In this document: one piece after another, positions 1 through 7,739 of the stretch
Position numbering within the stretch: the stretch's first letter is position 1
Layout of the letters: each line of letters begins with the position of its first letter
Assembly: GCF_046115505.1 (NCBI RefSeq)
Contig: NZ_CP170736.1
Location: forward strand, 1,364,001 to 1,428,000
Reading direction: 5' to 3'
Length of the DNA: 64,000 nt
From: Dellaglioa kimchii
Lineage (GTDB): Bacteria > Bacillota > Bacilli > Lactobacillales > Lactobacillaceae
Made by a program: the position numbers and the translations under genes
Notes under the pieces: generated by a model
Databases searched by the model: none
What the model was told of the DNA's origin: nothing
What the model saw: only the letters and a program-made list of their open reading frames with translations

Positions 1-1093
1 TCAATGGGATACGTCTGCAGCACAAAATATGCAGAGCTTTTTTGAAGGCACATCTGTCTCACAATTAGATACCTCACATTTTAAAACGGATAATGTCCTT
101 TATATGGAAAAGATGTTTACGGGTATGAGTAATCTAACCTCATTAGATATTTCAAGTTTTAATATGGGGAAGATTAAAACACAAAAAACGGGTAATAGTA
201 CGACGTATGGTCTTACTAATATGCTGCATACAAATACAAGTAGCGGGGCAACTTTAGAACATTTAAAGCTGGGACCTCAAACATTGTTGACTGAAGCTGC
301 AACGGGCGAAATTGTTGGCCTTGATAATCCAACACAAACCGGCGTTTATACCGGTAAATGGCAACGTGATGGAACCTCAGAGACCTATTTGGCAGCAGAT
401 TTAATGAGCAAATACGATGGTAGTACGATGGCAGGTAGTTATTCATGGGCCAAGATTCAAAAGGGAACGGTTGTCGTCAAGTATTTAGATCAAGATGACC
501 AGCCGATTGCCGCTGAAGACACGATGAGTGATGATCAAGGTAAGACTTACACCACGACAGCTAAAACGATTCCAGGATATGCGCCAACGTCAACGCCCGC
601 AAATGCAACAGGAACTTATGTGGGTAATCAAACAATTGAAGTTGTCTATCATTATGCGGGTGCACTGTCATTAATGTCGACACCACGTACGATGAGTTTT
701 GGTAGCCATTTGATTTCGTTAGGTGAAGAAAAGTATCAGCTAGAAACACTTTCGAATGATCTGGTTGTCCAGGATAACCGTAAGGTGGGCTCAACTTGGC
801 AATTAAGTGCCAGAATGAGTGCTGATTTTGTGAGTCAAACCTCTAAAAAGAAGTTAAAGTCAACCTTAGCTTACCGTGACGTAGATGGTCATACAACTGA
901 TATCAATGCAACTGGTGGGACTGTGATTAAATCGCAAAAAACGATTAATCATGATCCAATCACGGTATCTAAAGACTGGACCAGTTTAGGAGGTGATGGT
1001 TTTGTATTAGATGTTTTACCTGGTCCTACACTAAGTGAAGCATACAGTGCAAAAGTTGAATGGACATTAACAGATGCCGATATGGGCAATTAG
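1..1093 (+). CDS. WxL-domain surface protein with BspA-type LRRs and MucBP domain (5' truncated by window edge)
   Basis: Cell-surface protein of the large CscC-like class. The frame is open from base 2 (residues QWDTSAAQNM), so the N-terminus lies outside the window. Seen in order: BspA/DUF285-type leucine-rich repeats (LDTSHFKT, LTSLDISSFNM); a MucBP-like module (VVVKYLDQDDQPI to VVYHY, about residues 150-210 of the visible part); and a C-terminal WxL domain with the motifs TWQLSA and VEWTL near the end. WxL domains attach non-covalently to the peptidoglycan of Gram-positive cells, and LRR and MucBP modules suggest adhesion. It is followed after 10 bp by the small LPQTG gene, the usual order of a csc-type cluster. 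The ligand is unknown. Confidence 0.9.
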   Translation, partial: QWDTSAAQNMQSFFEGTSVSQLDTSHFKTDNVLYMEKMFTGMSNLTSLDISSFNMGKIKTQKTGNSTTYGLTNMLHTNTSSGATLEHLKLGPQTLLTEAATGEIVGLDNPTQTGVYTGKWQRDGTSETYLAADLMSKYDGSTMAGSYSWAKIQKGTVVVKYLDQDDQPIAAEDTMSDDQGKTYTTTAKTIPGYAPTSTPANATGTYVGNQTIEVVYHYAGALSLMSTPRTMSFGSHLISLGEEKYQLETLSNDLVVQDNRKVGSTWQLSARMSADFVSQTSKKKLKSTLAYRDVDGHTTDINATGGTVIKSQKTINHDPITVSKDWTSLGGDGFVLDVLPGPTLSEAYSAKVEWTLTDADMGN

Positions 1094-1103
1094 GGGGGAA
1101 CTG

Positions 1104-1445
1104 ATGAAAAAATTTGCATATCTGATGTGTAGTTTATTAACGATAAGTTTATTAATATCGGTTCCTGCTAAGGTATCTGGAGATGCTCAAAGCAATGCCA
1201 GCGTGGGGTTTTATGGGAGTTATCCTAATAAAAGAAAAGATGAAAGTCAGACGAAAACTCATCTAATCGATAGGCAAGGCACATCAGAATCAAGGAAGAA
1301 TACGTCTTCTGAAGGTAGTAAAGGCAACCAAGAATTGCCTCAAACAGGTGAGAGCACTGAAACGTGGTTAATTGTTTCAGGTGGTCTACTGATTTTAGGC
1401 ACAATAGTTATAAAAAAAATGGATAAAAGGGGAAAAAGATTATGA
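1104..1445 (+). CDS. small LPQTG-anchored protein (CscD-like)
   Basis: A 113-residue secreted protein with a signal peptide (MKKFAYLMCSLLTISLL...). A charged, low-complexity middle leads to a sortase signal: LPQTGE, a hydrophobic stretch (WLIVSGGLLILGTIVI) and the basic tail KKMDKRGKRL. It should be covalently linked to the wall by sortase A. I chose the ATG at 1104 because the signal peptide begins there and GGGGGG lies just upstream. The longer reading from 1074 would overlap the previous gene. The stop overlaps the next start as ATGA. The short motif ASVGFY after the signal peptide recurs in related form in the proteins at 4649 and 12391. Function in WxL clusters is unknown. Confidence 0.85.
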   Translation: MKKFAYLMCSLLTISLLISVPAKVSGDAQSNASVGFYGSYPNKRKDESQTKTHLIDRQGTSESRKNTSSEGSKGNQELPQTGESTETWLIVSGGLLILGTIVIKKMDKRGKRL

Positions 1446-2065
1446 AAAAATTAGTATTAGGAATGGCATTAGTAGGTAGTATTTTAGGCGCAACAACATC
1501 AGCAGTTAGTGCTGCAACGACAACAAATGGGGATGTTACTTTTAAACCAGGTACAGTTACGGTTGATCCAGATCCAAGTAACCCAGATCCAAGTAACCCC
1601 AATGCTAACGCAACAGCAGCAGATTTAAACTTTGGTTTAAATGAAATTACTGATAAAGATGTGACACTTAACAATACGTATGCAGCAGCACATATCAACG
1701 TGAACGATTTAACAGGTACAACAACATCTACTTGGAACTTAACAGTTGCCCAAGACGCACAATTCAAAAGTGTTAAGGATGCCAAAGAATTAACAAATGC
1801 TGCATTAACATTGAACGCAGCAAAAGATACAACTGCTTCAACTTCTGGCGCAGTAGATGTGACAGCATCATCTGTCTTAGTTCCCGGAGCTGACAAAAAA
1901 CCTGCAGCACCAGTCAACGTTGTCGGTGCTAAAGATGGTAATGGTAACGGTAAAACACAAGCTACAATTGCTGGCTCAACATTAGCAGTACCAGGTGCTA
2001 CTGTCAAAGTTTCAGATAACTACAAGACAACATTAACATGGGATTTAGCTGACGTTGTTGCTTAA
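1442..2065 (+). CDS. small WxL-domain cell-surface protein (CscB-like)
   Basis: A 207-residue protein with a signal peptide ending near SAVSAA. A short Pro/Asp/Asn linker follows (DPDPSNPDPSNPN, encoded by a tandem 15-bp repeat), then the WxL domain fills the rest of the chain. The two WxL signatures are STWNLTV and, at the C-terminus, LTWDLADVVA. This class binds peptidoglycan non-covalently and is typically abundant at the surface. The start overlaps the LPQTG gene by 4 bp, so translation is coupled. A strong hairpin follows the stop, which should make this gene's transcript more abundant than the DUF916 gene downstream. The motif VTFKPG early in the mature chain recurs in the paralogues at 9501-12298. 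Confidence 0.9.
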   Translation: MKKLVLGMALVGSILGATTSAVSAATTTNGDVTFKPGTVTVDPDPSNPDPSNPNANATAADLNFGLNEITDKDVTLNNTYAAAHINVNDLTGTTTSTWNLTVAQDAQFKSVKDAKELTNAALTLNAAKDTTASTSGAVDVTASSVLVPGADKKPAAPVNVVGAKDGNGNGKTQATIAGSTLAVPGATVKVSDNYKTTLTWDLADVVA

Positions 2066-2092
2066 TTTAGTAAAATAAAAATAAATCATTCA

Positions 2093-2130
2093 AATAAATA
2101 GAGGGGTCTTAGACCCGTCTATTTATTGTT
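2093..2130 (+). terminator. hairpin inside the WxL cluster (attenuating terminator)
   Basis: The arms AATAAATAGAGGGGTC (2093-2108) and GACCCGTCTATTTATT (2112-2127) pair with one mismatch around a 3-nt loop. It lies between the WxL gene and the DUF916 gene, with no clear promoter after it. It probably acts as a partial terminator that lowers expression of the downstream genes. The U-tract is poor because the arm itself ends in A/T-rich sequence. Confidence 0.7.
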
Positions 2131-2151
2131 GTATAAAGGTGGAATTGTTAA

Positions 2152-3198
2152 ATGAAAAAAATAATGTGTGCTATTTTAGTTGTTTTCGGAATTTTTTTAG
2201 GTGCTTTTCAAATGCACGATCAAGCATTTGCCGCGGGGACAGGGATGGGTTTTGAAGTCTATCCTGCCCAGTCAGACAGCCAAGTCAATAATAAGGTGAC
2301 TTATTATGATTTAAAATTGAATCCTGGAGAAACAACAGAACTAGCAATTAAAGTTAAAAATACATCAGATAAACCAATTGTTGTGAACACTGCCATTGGT
2401 AAGGGGACAACGAGTACGAGTGGTTTGGGTGTCTATAACCAGGTAGATAATAAAAGTATTGATTTACCTTATAATATTGAAAAATACGTTACCACTAAAA
2501 CAGCTAAAATTGATTTAGGAGTCGGCGAAAGCAAGAAAGTGATCTACACTGTAAAAATGCCTGATAAAGCTTTTGATGGTGTCTTAGCAGGGGGAATGAC
2601 GTTCTTAAAGAAGGCTGATGCTAGCGATAAAAGTAAAGGGATGTCTATCGCAAATCAATTTTCTTATACAATCTCGCTTGTGCTTCATGGTAAAAAAGAC
2701 TTAGATAAAAATAAAGTTACGTTAGGTAAAGTTAAAGCAGATCAATTAAATGGGCGTAATGCAATTACAATGCCCATTCAAAACGAGACAGCGGCTTATC
2801 TTAGCCAAGTTAAGACCAATGTTAAAGTCAGCAAAAAAGGATCAGACCAGGTCTTATATAAGCAAAGTGGCGAAAAGTATCAAATTGTCCCTAATTCAGT
2901 GTTTAATTTACCCGTTCGAATTGGTGAAGTGAAGTTTAAGGCTGGAGACTATACGGCAAATGTAGAGGTTCAATCGAAAGGCCAAAAGTGGCACTTTACG
3001 AGAGACTTCACAATTACCAATGATGAAGCTAATCAGCTTAATAAGACAGCCTTAGTCAAAGAAGAAAATACTTGGTTGTATATTTTATTTGCCTGCATTG
3101 GAATAGCGCTATTAATTTTATTATTTAGTATCATATATGTCAGAAAACAGCGTAAAATAAAAGTATTGAAGGCAGAATTAGAAAAGGCACGCGAGTAA
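2152..3198 (+). CDS. DUF916/DUF3324 family WxL-interacting membrane protein (CscA-like)
   Basis: A 348-residue exported protein anchored by its C-terminus. It has a signal peptide (MKKIMCAILVVFGIFLGAFQ). The DUF916 domain covers about residues 30-150 and contains the family's typical 'YYDLKLNPGE' and 'IKVKNTSDKP' stretches. The DUF3324 domain covers about residues 160-290. A single transmembrane helix (WLYILFACIGIALLILLFSIIYV) and a basic cytoplasmic tail follow. Proteins of this family are encoded with WxL proteins and are thought to bind them and peptidoglycan. This is the only DUF916 gene in the window, so the second WxL cluster may depend on it. RBS AAAGGTGG lies before the ATG. The Mga-like gene follows after 35 bp, so the two are probably cotranscribed. 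Confidence 0.92.
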   Translation: MKKIMCAILVVFGIFLGAFQMHDQAFAAGTGMGFEVYPAQSDSQVNNKVTYYDLKLNPGETTELAIKVKNTSDKPIVVNTAIGKGTTSTSGLGVYNQVDNKSIDLPYNIEKYVTTKTAKIDLGVGESKKVIYTVKMPDKAFDGVLAGGMTFLKKADASDKSKGMSIANQFSYTISLVLHGKKDLDKNKVTLGKVKADQLNGRNAITMPIQNETAAYLSQVKTNVKVSKKGSDQVLYKQSGEKYQIVPNSVFNLPVRIGEVKFKAGDYTANVEVQSKGQKWHFTRDFTITNDEANQLNKTALVKEENTWLYILFACIGIALLILLFSIIYVRKQRKIKVLKAELEKARE

Positions 3199-3233
3199 TT
3201 CGATAGCATAAGGAAGTAGGGAGAAATAAGTCC

Positions 3234-4652
3234 ATGAAAGACATTTTAGAATTAAGCGATTATCAAAAGTTAAATTTATTTGCATACATTGAGTCTTCGG
3301 CCACCCAGTCTGTTTCTGTTCAAGAGATACAGGATGAATTTGAATTGACCTATTTTAAGGCAACGAGCATGATGAATGGTTTAATTCGCGATTTTGAACA
3401 ACTTGAAATGGACGCCTACTTTTATATTGAAAAATCTAATGGGACATACGTCTACAAAAAAAGTGGGTTAGACTCAATCAATCGCTTGATCTGGATGTAT
3501 GGACGACGGTCATTAAAATTTAATTTACTCCATTATTTATTGAAGAATCCGGATAGTAGTATCGAAAAATTTTCTGAAGATATTTTTATTAGTTTAACAA
3601 AAGGCTACAAGGTTAAAAATGAACTCGCTATTTTTTTGAAAAACTATCAGATTGAACATTTATTTCCCAAGACACGTGATGAAGAATTTAAAATTCGCTT
3701 AGTTTTAGCACAGCTTTATTATTATATTTTTAAAGATTATGAGTTACCATTTGTAGAAAATGATATTGTGATTGCTGAAGGTATTATGGAACAATTAAAG
3801 TTGAGTCAATACTGTCAATTTGAGAATCATTGGAATCAAGTTTTCTTGAAGTATTATTTAATTATTTCAATTGAACGGTCAAGTAAGGGATATAGTGGGT
3901 ACGATGGAATAATAAGTGATAGCCAAGCATTGAGCCAGTTCCAGGAAATTGATATTTTCCGTTATCTAAAGAATGAAAAACTCAGAATGGCTGAGAAAAA
4001 GTATTTGTATCGATTCTTAGTGGCGCAAAATTGGCTTAAAGGCTCACGTGAAGTATCCAAATTACCCTTACAATTGACGGCTGAAATATTAGTTATTTTT
4101 AAAGAAAGTTACCAAACCCAGAATCAAAAAACTGATTTTTTAAGTCAAACATTGGAAGCAGAATTGATTCAGATTATCTATAGATATCATTCATTTGGGA
4201 ATTTATTGATTGATGGCTTTTTTTATACGAGTTTAAAAGCATTCAAAGAAAGTTATTATGAATTATATTTGGGGACAAATGGATTTATAGCACAACTTCA
4301 AAAAAGAAAAATAGTGAATAATATTGTTGGTCATAAAACGTTTTTTATGGAAATACTTATGCTTGTTTTGAAGCACTTTAATTTGGATGACTTCATACCG
4401 GGAATCGTTGTCACTGTTAATTTTTCAATTGGTGAACATTATAATGAGTTTATCAAAACAACGCTGAGAAGTTTACCTTTGGCTAATATGGAAATAACGG
4501 AAAATTATTCTGAGAGAACGGATATTTATTTATCAGATGTTTTGAGTCGTGAGATAAACTCGAAATATATTATCTGGAATAGTCCCCCAACGCCAGCCGA
4601 CTGGGAAGTATTTGGGAATCTAGTTGCGCGGGTCAAGGGAGAAAAAATATGA
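3234..4652 (+). CDS. Mga-like helix-turn-helix transcriptional regulator
   Basis: A 472-residue soluble protein. The N-terminal 90 residues carry a winged-HTH region (SVSVQEIQDEFELTYFKATSMMNGLIRDF) typical of the Mga/HTH domain of PRD-like virulence regulators. A long helical middle rich in Leu, Phe and Tyr follows (about 100-380). The C-terminal part (about 390-470, VVTVNFSIGEHYNEFIKTTL) has the position expected for the EIIB-like domain of Mga proteins. Such regulators activate surface-protein genes in streptococci. Its place behind a DUF916 gene makes WxL loci the natural target, but no binding site is proven. The stop overlaps the next start (ATGA). The family call is by overall pattern, not by a profile search. 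Confidence 0.75.
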   Translation: MKDILELSDYQKLNLFAYIESSATQSVSVQEIQDEFELTYFKATSMMNGLIRDFEQLEMDAYFYIEKSNGTYVYKKSGLDSINRLIWMYGRRSLKFNLLHYLLKNPDSSIEKFSEDIFISLTKGYKVKNELAIFLKNYQIEHLFPKTRDEEFKIRLVLAQLYYYIFKDYELPFVENDIVIAEGIMEQLKLSQYCQFENHWNQVFLKYYLIISIERSSKGYSGYDGIISDSQALSQFQEIDIFRYLKNEKLRMAEKKYLYRFLVAQNWLKGSREVSKLPLQLTAEILVIFKESYQTQNQKTDFLSQTLEAELIQIIYRYHSFGNLLIDGFFYTSLKAFKESYYELYLGTNGFIAQLQKRKIVNNIVGHKTFFMEILMLVLKHFNLDDFIPGIVVTVNFSIGEHYNEFIKTTLRSLPLANMEITENYSERTDIYLSDVLSREINSKYIIWNSPPTPADWEVFGNLVARVKGEKI

Positions 4653-5020
4653 GACTAAGTTCGCTTTTATGGCTGACGCCCATGTTTTTATCGACAACGC
4701 TGGTTCAGCAAACTGACCAAAAAAGTAAGGCTGATCCTTTCGAGAGTCGTTATGGCATGATGGTTGAACAAACGGAAGCGAACGAACCTGATGAAGGTAG
4801 TGTGCAGGTTGGTTTCTATAAAAAAGAAAAGTCGGTACACGAATCTAATATCTTATTAAATCAAGCAGTCGATTTCACCCCACCTCGCAATCAAATTAAA
4901 AGAGTTCCCATCTATACACCTACAATTGATGTTAATCGTTATTATCTTGGTAGTTTTTACAGAAAGATTTCTGGAACGTTGATATTTGGTGTTTCAGAAA
5001 TGAGATTATATGAGCGATAA
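4649..5020 (+). CDS. small secreted protein, possibly a degenerate sortase substrate
   Basis: A 123-residue protein translationally coupled to the Mga-like gene by an ATGA overlap. The N-terminus (MRLSSLLWLTPMFLSTTLV) looks like a signal peptide with a weak basic region. The motif SVQVGFY matches the position and pattern of ASVGFY in the LPQTG protein at 1104 and NVTIGF at 12391. Its C-terminus has the layout of a sorting signal: a TPT-containing stretch (PIYTPTIDVNRYY), then LGSF...SGTLIFGV, then MRLYER. It lacks a readable LPXTG, and the hydrophobic run is broken by YRK. I see no single frameshift that restores the motif. I infer a decayed or released CscD-like protein. Function is unknown. 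Confidence 0.6.
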   Translation: MRLSSLLWLTPMFLSTTLVQQTDQKSKADPFESRYGMMVEQTEANEPDEGSVQVGFYKKEKSVHESNILLNQAVDFTPPRNQIKRVPIYTPTIDVNRYYLGSFYRKISGTLIFGVSEMRLYER

Positions 5021-5024
5021 AAAT

Positions 5025-5066
5025 AAAAAGCGCAATTTTGATAATCTATCAAAATTGCGCTTTTTT
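5025..5066. terminator. bidirectional terminator between the WxL cluster and uppP
   Basis: A perfect 19-bp stem (AAAAAGCGCAATTTTGATA and its complement) has a 3-nt loop and A/T runs on both sides. It sits between convergent genes and can end both transcripts. Confidence 0.9.
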
Positions 5067-5070
5067 AATT

Positions 5071-5904
5071 TTATTTTATGAAGAAGTAGTAAACGAGCAA
5101 TAAAGCACCTAAAATAATCCGGTACCAACCAAATGGTTTGAAATCTTTTGATTTGATGTAACCCATTAAGAATTTAATGGCTACGATTGAAACTAGGAAA
5201 GCGACCACACAACCAAGAATTAAAACGGCTGTTTGATCTCCCGTGAAGGTATTGCCGTTATGGAAGTATTTAACTAACTTAAGTAAACTTGCACCGAACA
5301 TTACTGGAATTGATAAGAAGAATGAAAATTCAGCAGCGATGAAGCGTGAAGTACCTAATAGAATTCCACCTAAAATAGTTGCACCAGAACGTGATGTTCC
5401 GGGAATTAAAGCAAGAACTTGGAAAACACCAATTAAAATAGCTGTTTTATATGTAACTTGACTAAATGACGTAATAGAAGGCGTTGTATTAGCCTTTTTA
5501 TTTTCAATAACAATAAATAAAATACCGTAGATAATTAACATTAAAGCAACAACTGGGAAATTATAAAGTTTAGCGTTTAACCAGTCGTCGGCGACTAATC
5601 CGATAACAGCAGCCGGTAATACAGCAACAATGACCTTACTCCATAGTGACCAAGTGTCTCTCTTTTCTAATTGAGATTTCTTTGGCGAAAATGGATTCAA
5701 TTTGTGGAAATATAAAACACAAACTGCTAAAATGGCACCAAGTTGAATAACAACGAAGAACATTTCCATAAAAGCAGCACTTTCTTTTAGCTGTAAAAAT
5801 TCATCAACTAAAATCATATGCCCTGTTGAACTAATGGGAAGCCATTCTGTGACCCCCTCAACGACCCCTAAAACAATAACCTTTAACATCTCAATAATAT
5901 TCAT
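5071..5904 (-). CDS. uppP: undecaprenyl-diphosphatase UppP (BacA family)
   Basis: An integral membrane phosphatase that recycles undecaprenyl pyrophosphate to the monophosphate lipid carrier needed for peptidoglycan and teichoic-acid synthesis. It also gives bacitracin resistance. At 277 residues it has normal family length. It carries the signature GVVEGVTEWLPISSTGHM near the N-terminus and PGTSRSG (about residue 165), the two catalytic motifs of the BacA family, with about eight hydrophobic helices. An AAGGAA ribosome site precedes the ATG. It is transcribed alone, convergent with the WxL cluster. Confidence 0.96.
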   Translation of the reverse strand: MNIIEMLKVIVLGVVEGVTEWLPISSTGHMILVDEFLQLKESAAFMEMFFVVIQLGAILAVCVLYFHKLNPFSPKKSQLEKRDTWSLWSKVIVAVLPAAVIGLVADDWLNAKLYNFPVVALMLIIYGILFIVIENKKANTTPSITSFSQVTYKTAILIGVFQVLALIPGTSRSGATILGGILLGTSRFIAAEFSFFLSIPVMFGASLLKLVKYFHNGNTFTGDQTAVLILGCVVAFLVSIVAIKFLMGYIKSKDFKPFGWYRIILGALLLVYYFFIK

Positions 5905-5978
5905 ACAAACAAGATTCCTTCCAAGTTTTATTTAACTGCTCTAGTATACCTAATATGAAAATCAAAAACCATAAAATT

Positions 5979-6014
5979 AAATAAACCTTATGCATTTAGG
6001 CATAAGGTTTATTT
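5979..6014 (-). terminator. hairpin downstream of the permease gene
   Basis: The 15-bp arms AAATAAACCTTATGC (5979-5993) and the complement (6000-6014) lie around a 6-nt loop. It is 30 bp beyond the permease stop on the minus strand and upstream of uppP. Confidence 0.8.
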
Positions 6015-6044
6015 GTGAACATAAGATTTTAGTTAAGATTAATT

Positions 6045-7484
6045 TTATAGGGCTTTTTTGTTACCACGACGTGCAATTGCAGGGAGGATTAAACCTAATG
6101 CAACTAAGACAAGTGGTGTGACAATATTAAGTGTTAATTGGAACAAGTAGTTAGAAGGGCTATCTGAGTAGTTTAATTTAGGAACAACTCCTAGGATACA
6201 AGCGAATGCAGTGAATAAGAAACACCAAGCACCAACAATGTAACCAACGACAGGATTCTTAACAAACTTGTAACCAGCTTTGAAATTCTTCAATTGTTTG
6301 TTTAAAAGCATGTAAGCGAAGAATACCCAGAGATAACGCATAGGCATAACAACCGCATTTAAGTTTAATAACCATTTGTATAATGCGTTCATGTTACCAA
6401 TCCCAATTGCAGGAATGATAATTAAAATACTAACTAAAATACCAGTCATGGCATAACCATTAACGGGAGTGCCTTTTTTATTGAGTTTTGACAAACTTTT
6501 AGGAATGAAGTTTGGATCTGCATCACCTAAAAGAATTTTTAATGGTGCATCAATTGAGAAAGCAAGGGCTGAAATTTGAGCCATTGCATTGGCAATGGCG
6601 TAAAGAATCATGAATAAATTACCTACGTGGTAGAAACTACCAAGACGTAAGAAACCTTCGTAAGGACCATTTGTAATTAAATCATCAGGGATGTTAGTTC
6701 CGTTAAATAAGAATCCCATAGCGAATGAACCCAAAATAGCACAGATGGCAACCATTGCAGCCAAAGCTAACATTCCTTTTGGAAATTCTTTAGCTGAGTT
6801 TTTTGTTTTATTAACATAGGGAGAAATCTTTTCAGCACCACCAACAGCGAAAACTAACATTGAAATCGTTGTGAAGTAGGCGAAGTTAAAGTTAGGTAGA
6901 TATGATTTAATGGCACCCATATCAGGTGTTTGAATTTTAGCATGCGTCATGAATGGCGCTGAAACTGCTAACAAGATGAATAACAATGACATAACGAACA
7001 TTGCTGTTCCGGCAACACTACCAATTCGACTCAAAGTAGCAAGTCCTTTTGAAGCAATCCATAAGAAGAAAATGAAAATGACTAGTCCCATAAGTGAAAC
7101 GGTCATAGCTGACGTTTCATTGACGAAATTTCCGTTACCTTTGAATAACCAACTAAAGGCAATTAGGATACCTTGTGGTTTTTGTGCTAGGTAAGGAATA
7201 TGTACGACCCAATAAGTCCAAGCTGCATAGTAGGCAAGTCTTTTGGTTGAAGTTTCTTTCACCCATGAAGATACACCACCGCTGGCATCTTTAAATGTTG
7301 AGCCTAATTGACCAACAATTAAAGTATAAGGAACAAAGTAAAAAATCATGATTAAAATCCAAGATGTAATAACAGTGAGTCCTTGGTTAGCAAAGTTGTT
7401 AAAGACATTTGCAAGTCCCCAAACGGAAACGAATGCAATTAAAGCAACGTTATACCAACGTAATGTTTTTTCTGATTCTAACAA
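6045..7484 (-). CDS. APC-superfamily amino-acid permease (glutamate/GABA-antiporter-like, YjeM type)
   Basis: A membrane transporter of about 479 residues with roughly 12 hydrophobic segments. The N-terminal helix 'VALIAFVSVWGLANVFNNFANQ' and the segment VGQLGSTFKDASGGVSSWVK are typical of APC permeases, nearest in feel to the YjeM/glutamate:GABA antiporter group. The substrate cannot be read from the sequence. I chose the TTG at 7484 because GGAGG lies 8 bp upstream. An ATG 15 bp further out overlaps that ribosome site and would add an unlikely N-terminal extension. It is divergent from the WxL gene at 7740. A TTGACA on the minus strand at 7630-7625 could be its -35 box and coincides with one arm of the WxL promoter element. 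Confidence 0.88.
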   Translation of the reverse strand: MLESEKTLRWYNVALIAFVSVWGLANVFNNFANQGLTVITSWILIMIFYFVPYTLIVGQLGSTFKDASGGVSSWVKETSTKRLAYYAAWTYWVVHIPYLAQKPQGILIAFSWLFKGNGNFVNETSAMTVSLMGLVIFIFFLWIASKGLATLSRIGSVAGTAMFVMSLLFILLAVSAPFMTHAKIQTPDMGAIKSYLPNFNFAYFTTISMLVFAVGGAEKISPYVNKTKNSAKEFPKGMLALAAMVAICAILGSFAMGFLFNGTNIPDDLITNGPYEGFLRLGSFYHVGNLFMILYAIANAMAQISALAFSIDAPLKILLGDADPNFIPKSLSKLNKKGTPVNGYAMTGILVSILIIIPAIGIGNMNALYKWLLNLNAVVMPMRYLWVFFAYMLLNKQLKNFKAGYKFVKNPVVGYIVGAWCFLFTAFACILGVVPKLNYSDSPSNYLFQLTLNIVTPLVLVALGLILPAIARRGNKKAL

Positions 7485-7624
7485 AATAATAGCCTCCATA
7501 TGGATAAAATATTTTATGATACAGGTACAGTGATAGCTATGGTTAAGTATAAAGAAAAAAGAAATAAAGTACAATCAAATTTTGTGATACATACTATAAG
7601 AAGTAAATATACTTATGGTTAAAA

Positions 7625-7688
7625 TGTCAAAAAAACACATTTAAGTCGCAAATGTTGACTGTTCTCTAACAAATGTAAATGATATTAT
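7625..7688 (+). promoter_or_regulatory. WxL promoter element, copy A
   Basis: Inverted arms TGTCAA (7625-7630) and TTGACT (7655-7660) are separated by 24 bp, with a CAC...TAA block between them. They are followed 28 bp downstream (start to start) by the -10-like TATTAT (7683-7688). The same arrangement occurs at 9297 and 9407. I infer an activator or repressor site for the WxL genes. Confidence 0.65.
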
Positions 7689-7739
7689 AACGGTAATTAG
7701 TTAACGACATGAACTAAAAGAGAATCCTGGGGGATTATA

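Noticed and set aside
1408..2007. A 199-codon open frame antisense to the small WxL gene
   Set aside because: It mirrors the Ala/Thr/Val-rich codons of the real gene, has no ribosome site or promoter, and the sense strand has a signal peptide and WxL motifs.
4860..5017. A frameshift hiding an intact LPXTG motif in the 4649 gene
   Set aside because: The other two frames give neither LPXTG nor a hydrophobic run followed by a basic tail.
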